Assembly: GCA_002450075.1 (NCBI GenBank)
Contig: DJYJ01000044.1
Span: 1 to 27,209, forward strand
Direction of reading: 5' to 3'
Length of the DNA: 27,209 bases
Source: Clostridiales bacterium UBA6981
GTDB lineage: Bacteria; Bacillota; Clostridia; Oscillospirales; Oscillospiraceae
This document shows, piece by piece, positions 22,791 through 27,209 of this stretch; the stretch's first letter is position 1, and every line of letters begins with the position of its first letter. The notes below the pieces were generated by a model that ran no database searches, had not been told where the DNA came from, and saw nothing but the letters and a program-made list of their open reading frames with translations. Position numbers and translations under genes: made by a program.

Positions 22791-25153
22791 TTCTGCCGGA
22801 AGGAACGACATATACCATATATTTCGGCGGATCTTATGAGGAGCACTGGTCAGAGGATTCTTCGCTGTTTATTTCCTACCGCGACCGCCGCGCCGTAACG
22901 GCGCGGCTGACGGGGGAGAGCTGGCTTCCCATGGGCGGTGATGCGCAGCTTTGCGCCGCGATTGTTTCTTCCCCGCGTGGCGCGGTGATCCGGCGCTATT
23001 TCACCTCGGCTGTTACGGCTTATGCCGCCTCGCAGGAATGTCTGCGCAGACATCTGCCGCTGACGCGGATCTATGAATACTTCTCCTTTGACGACCCGAT
23101 CGCCGCGGCTGAGCTGCTGCGGCTGCTGATGGACGATTGCGGCTTTCGCATCGAGGCCGCGTTCCCGGCTGTGGTGCGCAGCTGCGCCTCAATCCTGCTG
23201 ACAGAGGAGGAGCAGAGTGCACTCAGCGACTATCAGCCGCGCACGGCAAAGCTTTCCGAACTGCTGCGACGGGCGAAGGACAATCTCCTTTGCATCGAGC
23301 ATGACGGCAGCCGCGAGGAATTTCGCGATCCGCCGCGCGCACTGCGCTGCGGCGAGCGCGTCAGGATCGCGTTCCGGCTGCTTTCCGGCAAGATCGAGAA
23401 CGCGGAGCTGAATGTCTTCGGAGACAAGGGCAGAGAGACCATCCCCATGACAAAAGGGGAGGGCGGCCGTTATTCCGCCGTTTTCCACGCGCCCGACGAG
23501 GCGCAGGCGATGTGGTACTCCATCCGTCTTATTGCGAGCGAGGGCAGCTATACGATATGCCCGGACGAAACGGGATACTGCGGCGAGATCTGCGGCGGCG
23601 AGCGGGCCGGTTTCCGGCTGACGGTCTTTCGCCGTGATTTTGAAACGCCGGCGTGGTTCCGCCATGCGGTGATGTATCAGGTCTTTCCCGATCGCTTTGC
23701 CTTTTCCGACGACGGCACGGCGGAAAAGGGGATCGCTTATCACAGCGCGCTCGGCCAGACGCCGGAGCTGCACCGTTCGATCGACGAGCCGCTCCGCTGG
23801 CAGCCGAGGCCGGGCGAGAAGAGCTATTCGCCGGACGACTTTTACGGAGGAACGCTCAAGGGAATCGAAAACAAGCTGCCTTATCTCAAGGAGCTGGGGA
23901 TCAGCTGCCTGTATCTTAACCCCATCGTCGAGGCGCGCTCGAACCACCGCTATGATACCTCAAACTATGGCCGGGTCGATCCGATCCTCGGCACGAACGA
24001 GGATTTTGAGCGTCTTTCGGCGAAAGCATCAGAGCTTGGGATACGTATCATCCTCGACGGCGTCTATTCCCACACCGGGGCGGACAGTATTTACTTCAAC
24101 CGCTATGGCAGCTATGATTCCCGCGGCGCATATCAGGGGGCGGACTCGCCGTATTACGACTGGTACGAGTTCCGCAGCTTCCCGGACGATTACCGAAGCT
24201 GGTGGGGCTTTGCCGATCTGCCCGAGGTAGACGAGTACAATCCCGCATGGCAGAAGCTCGTTATTACGGGTGAGGACAGCGTTGTCAAAAGCTGGCTCAG
24301 ACGCGGCGCTTCGGGCTGGCGTCTGGACGTGGCGGACGAGCTGCCCGACAGCGTGCTTGCGCTGATCCGAAGCGCGGCCAAGGAGGAAAAGAGCGACGCG
24401 CCGATCATCGGCGAGGTCTGGGAGGATGCCGTCATCAAGGAGAGCTATGGCGGAAGACGCAATTATGCGCTCGGCTATTCCCTCGACAGCGTGATGAACT
24501 ATCCCTTCCGCACGGCGGTGCTTGATTTTATGCACGGACGCTGCGATGCGCGCTCGCTGCGTGATTTTCTGATCTCCCAGCGGATGAATTATCCCGCGCC
24601 GCTGTACTATTCGCTGATGAATCTGCTCGGCTCACATGACGTCGAGCGGCTCAAGAGTGCGCTGGCGACAGACATCGTGATCAAATGCCTCCCGCGCGAG
24701 GAGCAGGTGAAGCTGACCTTTAACGCTGAGCGTCTCGAAAGGGCTGTGCGGCTCGAGAGGCTGTGCGCCGCTCTCCAGTTTGCCATTCCCGGTGTGCCGA
24801 GCATCTATTACGGCGACGAGCAGGGAATGGAGGGCGTGGGCGACCCGTTCAACCGCGCGCCGTTCCGGGAAGACGACAGAGAGCTGCACGATTATTATGT
24901 AAACCTTTCCGCACTGCGCAATTCCGACCCGGTCTTTGCCGAAGGCGAGGTGTCCTATGACGCGCCGTCTGCCGACGTCCTGACGATCGTGCGGTATTAT
25001 GCCGGCGATCACGGTGCGACGAACAGCGTTTATCTCACGGTGATCAATCGCGGAGAAGCGGCCGAATATTTTGCCGATCTTTCCTGCGCGGGGCTCGGAA
25101 TGTACGCGGGGAAGATCGCGGCAGAATGTGCGGAGACGATTCGGATTAGATAA
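22778..25153 (+). CDS. Cytoplasmic GH13 alpha-glucan hydrolase with unassigned N-terminal region
   Basis: A 791-residue protein without signal peptide. Residues 1 to ~180 match nothing I know. Residues ~185-290 look like a beta-sandwich of the kind preceding neopullulanase or amylopullulanase barrels. The barrel begins near residue 295 (HAVMYQVFPDRFA). GH13 regions are DGVYSHTG (427-434), GWRLDVADE (513-521) with nucleophile D517, IIGEVWED (543-550) with acid/base E546, and LLGSHDVER (616-624) with D621. It probably trims or debranches glycogen inside the cell, converting polymer made by the two upstream genes. The start ATG 22778 lies inside glgA and has only a weak GAGG-like site, consistent with coupling. 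The enzyme class (pullulanase, alpha-amylase, cyclodextrinase) cannot be settled by eye. Confidence 0.9.
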   Translation: MHALILPEGTTYTIYFGGSYEEHWSEDSSLFISYRDRRAVTARLTGESWLPMGGDAQLCAAIVSSPRGAVIRRYFTSAVTAYAASQECLRRHLPLTRIYEYFSFDDPIAAAELLRLLMDDCGFRIEAAFPAVVRSCASILLTEEEQSALSDYQPRTAKLSELLRRAKDNLLCIEHDGSREEFRDPPRALRCGERVRIAFRLLSGKIENAELNVFGDKGRETIPMTKGEGGRYSAVFHAPDEAQAMWYSIRLIASEGSYTICPDETGYCGEICGGERAGFRLTVFRRDFETPAWFRHAVMYQVFPDRFAFSDDGTAEKGIAYHSALGQTPELHRSIDEPLRWQPRPGEKSYSPDDFYGGTLKGIENKLPYLKELGISCLYLNPIVEARSNHRYDTSNYGRVDPILGTNEDFERLSAKASELGIRIILDGVYSHTGADSIYFNRYGSYDSRGAYQGADSPYYDWYEFRSFPDDYRSWWGFADLPEVDEYNPAWQKLVITGEDSVVKSWLRRGASGWRLDVADELPDSVLALIRSAAKEEKSDAPIIGEVWEDAVIKESYGGRRNYALGYSLDSVMNYPFRTAVLDFMHGRCDARSLRDFLISQRMNYPAPLYYSLMNLLGSHDVERLKSALATDIVIKCLPREEQVKLTFNAERLERAVRLERLCAALQFAIPGVPSIYYGDEQGMEGVGDPFNRAPFREDDRELHDYYVNLSALRNSDPVFAEGEVSYDAPSADVLTIVRYYAGDHGATNSVYLTVINRGEAAEYFADLSCAGLGMYAGKIAAECAETIRIR

Positions 25154-25181
25154 TTATGTAAACCAATAAAGGAGCGCTGCC

Positions 25182-25706
25182 ATGAGAAATTATCTGATTG
25201 TTGTGGATATGCAAAACGACTTTATCGACGGTGCTCTCGGCACGGCTGAGGCCGTCGCGATCGTGGACAGAGTGGCGGACAAGATCCGTGGCTTTGACGG
25301 TGAAGTCATTTTTACACGCGACACGCACCCGGAAGCGTATCTTGACACGCAGGAGGGGAAAAACCTGCCTGTGGTGCACTGCATTTCAGGGAGTACTGGC
25401 TGGCAGATCCGCGAAGGACTGGGAGAGATCCGCCCGTGTCTTGTGATCGACAAGCCGACCTTCGGCTCGGCCGAGCTCGGCGCCTTTCTGGCGCAGAGAA
25501 ATGAAGAAGAGCCGATCGGGGAAATCACACTGATCGGTCTCTGCACCGATATTTGTGTGATCTCGAACGCGCTTCTGATCAAGGCCTTCCTTCCGGAGGT
25601 GCCGGTGCGCGTCGACGCGGCCTGCTGTGCCGGCGTTACGCCGCAGAGCCATCGCAACGCGCTCGAAGCGATGAAAATGTGTCAGATCCGGATCGATAAC
25701 GCATGA
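25182..25706 (+). CDS. Isochorismatase-family cysteine hydrolase (nicotinamidase-like)
   Basis: A 174-residue cytoplasmic hydrolase. The catalytic triad of the family is visible: D9 in VVDMQNDFIDGALG, K91 in IDKPTFGSAELG, and C125 in GLCTDICVISNAL. The metal-site region DTHPEAY (47-53) and HCISGSTGWQI (66-76) resembles nicotinamidases, which convert nicotinamide to nicotinate for NAD recycling. Other amidases share these features, so I do not assign pncA. AAAGGAG (25168-25174) precedes ATG 25182. It follows the GH13 gene by 28 bases without a terminator, so it is probably read through from the glycogen operon although the functions seem unrelated. A strong hairpin follows its stop at once. 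Confidence 0.9.
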   Translation: MRNYLIVVDMQNDFIDGALGTAEAVAIVDRVADKIRGFDGEVIFTRDTHPEAYLDTQEGKNLPVVHCISGSTGWQIREGLGEIRPCLVIDKPTFGSAELGAFLAQRNEEEPIGEITLIGLCTDICVISNALLIKAFLPEVPVRVDAACCAGVTPQSHRNALEAMKMCQIRIDNA

Positions 25707-25707
25707 C

Positions 25708-25739
25708 AAAAGAGGCTCCCCGACGGGGAGCCTCTTTTT
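25708..25739 (+). terminator. Strong terminator after the isochorismatase-family gene
   Basis: AAAAGAGGCTCCCC (25708-25721) pairs perfectly with GGGGAGCCTCTTTT (25725-25738) around a GAC loop and ends in T5. It begins two bases after the stop codon and only about 20 bases before the next gene's ATG, leaving no room for a promoter between them. Confidence 0.93.
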
Positions 25740-25760
25740 GGAAGAGGAAGGGGAAAAGAC

Positions 25761-27032
25761 ATGAAAGAGGCCTTTGAACGCTTTGACATGAAGCGGCCGC
25801 CGGTGCGGACAAAGTGGTATCTGCGTCCGCTGACGCTGCTGCTGAGTGCACCGGACACCTATAAGCATCATGCGATCATCCGCCGCCATGGAACGGAGGG
25901 ATTAAAGCCGCCGTATCTGATGTTGTGCAACCACAACGCTTTTCTGGACTTCAAGGTTGCGACCCGGACGATCTATCCCCACCGTGCCAATTATGTTGTG
26001 GCGATCGACGGCTTTATCGGGCGCGAGGAGCTGCTGCGGAACGTCGGATGTATCTGTAAGCGGAAGTTCACGAACGACATCACGCTGATCCGCCAGCTCA
26101 AGGCCGTCATTGACAACGGCGACGTTGCGATGATCTACCCCGAGGCGCGCTACTCACTCTGCGGCACGACGGCGGTGCTGCCGGCCTCGCTCGGCAAGCT
26201 GTGCAAGCTCCTCAAGGTGCCGGTCGTGACGCTGATCTGCCATGGACACCATGTGAACTCACCGTTCTGGAATCTGCACGATCGCGGCGTCAAGCCGACG
26301 GAGGCGGACTTCACGCTGCTCTTCACGCCGGAAGAGCTGCGATCGACACCGGCAGACGAAATTAACCGCCGGATCGTCGAGGCGTTTCAATACGACGATT
26401 TCGCCTGGCAGAAGGAGCGTGGGATCCGCACGCCGTATGAGCGGCGGGCGGAGGGGCTGCACAAGGTGCTCTATCAGTGCCCGCGCTGCGGAGAGGAGTT
26501 CCACATGAGCTCATCCGGGACGACGCTGCGCTGTGAGGCGTGCGGTAAAAGCTGGACCATGTCGGAACTCGGCGAGCTGTCGGCCGACGAGGGCGAGACG
26601 GAGTTTTCCCACATTCCCGACTGGTATGAATGGGAGCGCCAAAACGTCCGCCGCGAGGTCGAGCAGGGAATCTATTCCAGCGGTGTATTGCCCGTGACGG
26701 TCGATACACTGCCGAATGCAAAAAGGTTTATCCGTCTCGGAGAGGGGACAATGGTGCACGACATGAACTGCTTTACCGTGCGGGGAACAGACGTGGACGG
26801 TGACCCCTTTGAAATGATCAAGCCGGTGCCGAGCCTGTATTCGTGCCATATCGAGTATGAGTATCTCGGCAAGTTCGGGGACTGCGTGGATCTCAACACG
26901 TTGGAAGACACCTGGTATATCTATCCGCATGACTGCGTGTTTTCCGTGACCAAGATGGCGCTGGCGACAGAGGAGCTGTATTTTGCCCACCGCCGAGCGA
27001 TCGGCCACCCCTGTCCGCCGGGACTGGCGTGA
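25761..27032 (+). CDS. PlsC-like acyltransferase with zinc ribbon and unassigned C-terminal domain
   Basis: A 423-residue protein. Residues ~30-200 form a lysophospholipid acyltransferase (PlsC/LPLAT) domain, with the catalytic H-x4-D motif HNAFLD (58-63), the block YPEAR (126-130) in the place of the family's EGTR-type acceptor motif, and VPVVTLICHGHH. Such enzymes acylate lysophosphatidic acid or related lipids at the inner membrane face. A zinc ribbon follows: C240-x2-C243 and C258-x2-C261. The remaining ~150 residues are mixed polar and beta-looking, starting with IPDWYEWERQNVRREVE, and I cannot assign them. No membrane segment is obvious. AAGGGG (25748-25753) precedes ATG 25761. The gene lies just behind a strong terminator with no visible promoter of its own. 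Confidence 0.88.
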   Translation: MKEAFERFDMKRPPVRTKWYLRPLTLLLSAPDTYKHHAIIRRHGTEGLKPPYLMLCNHNAFLDFKVATRTIYPHRANYVVAIDGFIGREELLRNVGCICKRKFTNDITLIRQLKAVIDNGDVAMIYPEARYSLCGTTAVLPASLGKLCKLLKVPVVTLICHGHHVNSPFWNLHDRGVKPTEADFTLLFTPEELRSTPADEINRRIVEAFQYDDFAWQKERGIRTPYERRAEGLHKVLYQCPRCGEEFHMSSSGTTLRCEACGKSWTMSELGELSADEGETEFSHIPDWYEWERQNVRREVEQGIYSSGVLPVTVDTLPNAKRFIRLGEGTMVHDMNCFTVRGTDVDGDPFEMIKPVPSLYSCHIEYEYLGKFGDCVDLNTLEDTWYIYPHDCVFSVTKMALATEELYFAHRRAIGHPCPPGLA

Positions 27033-27048
27033 CAATGATAAGTACAGC

Positions 27049-27072
27049 ATGGCCGCCCAAAAGGGCGGCCAT
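27049..27072 (+). terminator. Hairpin after the acyltransferase gene
   Basis: ATGGCCGCCC (27049-27058) pairs perfectly with GGGCGGCCAT (27063-27072) around AAAA. No T run follows, so it may protect the 3' end rather than terminate by itself. Confidence 0.6.
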
Positions 27073-27081
27073 CTGACATAT

Positions 27082-27209
27082 TTGAGGGTGGGACTGCGAC
27101 TTGCTTCGCTCGCTGCATAAGTTCGCGTTAGCCAAATCAAAGATTTGGACGCTCACTTATCGAACCATTGGATTCTCATCCATTGCCACCGGCACCAAAA
27201 GGCGGGGCA
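27082..27209. other. Structured non-coding segment at the window edge
   Basis: No supported gene; short open frames on both strands lack ribosome sites and run through inverted repeats. The core is a nested palindrome. ATAAGT (27117-27122) pairs with ACTTAT (27155-27160), GCGT (27125-27128) with ACGC (27149-27152), and CCAAATC (27132-27138) with GATTTGG (27142-27148) around AAA. A second small hairpin, TGGAT/ATCCA with loop TCTC, lies at 27169-27182. It could be an intergenic repeat family or a small structured RNA. It may continue past the window end. Confidence 0.5.

Noticed and set aside
19422..22811. Long minus-strand open frames opposite glgB and glgA (623 and 491 codons)
   Set aside because: The sense genes carry complete family motifs. 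The antisense frames follow from GC-rich third positions and show no recognisable domain or ribosome site.
26893..27156. Short minus-strand frames at the right edge
   Set aside because: They run through the nested inverted repeats and the acyltransferase gene, with no start signal or domain.
27082..27209. A tRNA gene, because of the GGCACCA-like string near 27191
   Set aside because: No cloverleaf can be drawn: there is no matching acceptor stem, and the TGGAT-TCTC-ATCCA hairpin lacks a TTCRA loop.

Overview
The window reads as ordinary chromosome from a low-to-mid GC Gram-positive anaerobe of the class Clostridia, most likely a gut Oscillospirales-type bacterium. This is inferred from gene content: type III glutamine synthetase, a membrane pyrophosphatase with K+-dependent-type motifs, a DegV protein, a DUF853/HerA-like ATPase, and a glgB-glgA-GH13 glycogen cluster. 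It is also inferred from strong AGGAGG-type ribosome sites and sigma-A promoters. I see no rRNA, tRNA, CRISPR array, IS element, phage gene or other sign of a mobile island.

Left part (1-6075, + strand): the 3' end of tuf (EF-Tu) and its terminator, then a promoter and a six-gene run with no internal terminator. The run contains two tandem copies of a two-gene module. Each copy is a membrane-anchored phosphodiester-glycosidase-domain protein followed by a 363-residue single-pass membrane protein of unknown function. A GT2 glycosyltransferase and a GtrA-family flippase-like protein follow. This duplicated module with its glycan-transfer partners is the least ordinary part of the window; a role in cell-surface glycan building or trimming is inference.

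Middle (6097-18900): mostly single genes or short operons in alternating orientation, separated by compact hairpin terminators. In order they are cdsA (-), a HerA-like DUF853 ATPase with an alanine/lysine/glutamate helical tail (+), a proline-rich single-pass membrane protein of unknown function and an MscS channel (-), a small unknown protein (-), type III glutamine synthetase glnN (+), a DegV fatty-acid-binding protein (-), a TatD nuclease (+), a CapA-like secreted phosphoesterase (-) and the membrane pyrophosphatase hppA (-).

Right part (19377-27209, + strand): a glycogen cluster (glgB, glgA, then a large cytoplasmic GH13 enzyme whose first ~180 residues I cannot assign). It continues into an isochorismatase-fold hydrolase, a strong terminator, and a PlsC-like acyltransferase with an inserted zinc ribbon. 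The last ~130 bases are non-coding but strikingly rich in nested inverted repeats. Branching enzyme and synthase build glycogen and the GH13 enzyme probably trims it. The ADP-glucose pyrophosphorylase and phosphorylase genes are not in this window.

All calls are from reading the sequence; no database search was run. Promoters were found by matching -35/-10 consensus with about 17 bp spacing and remain predictions.
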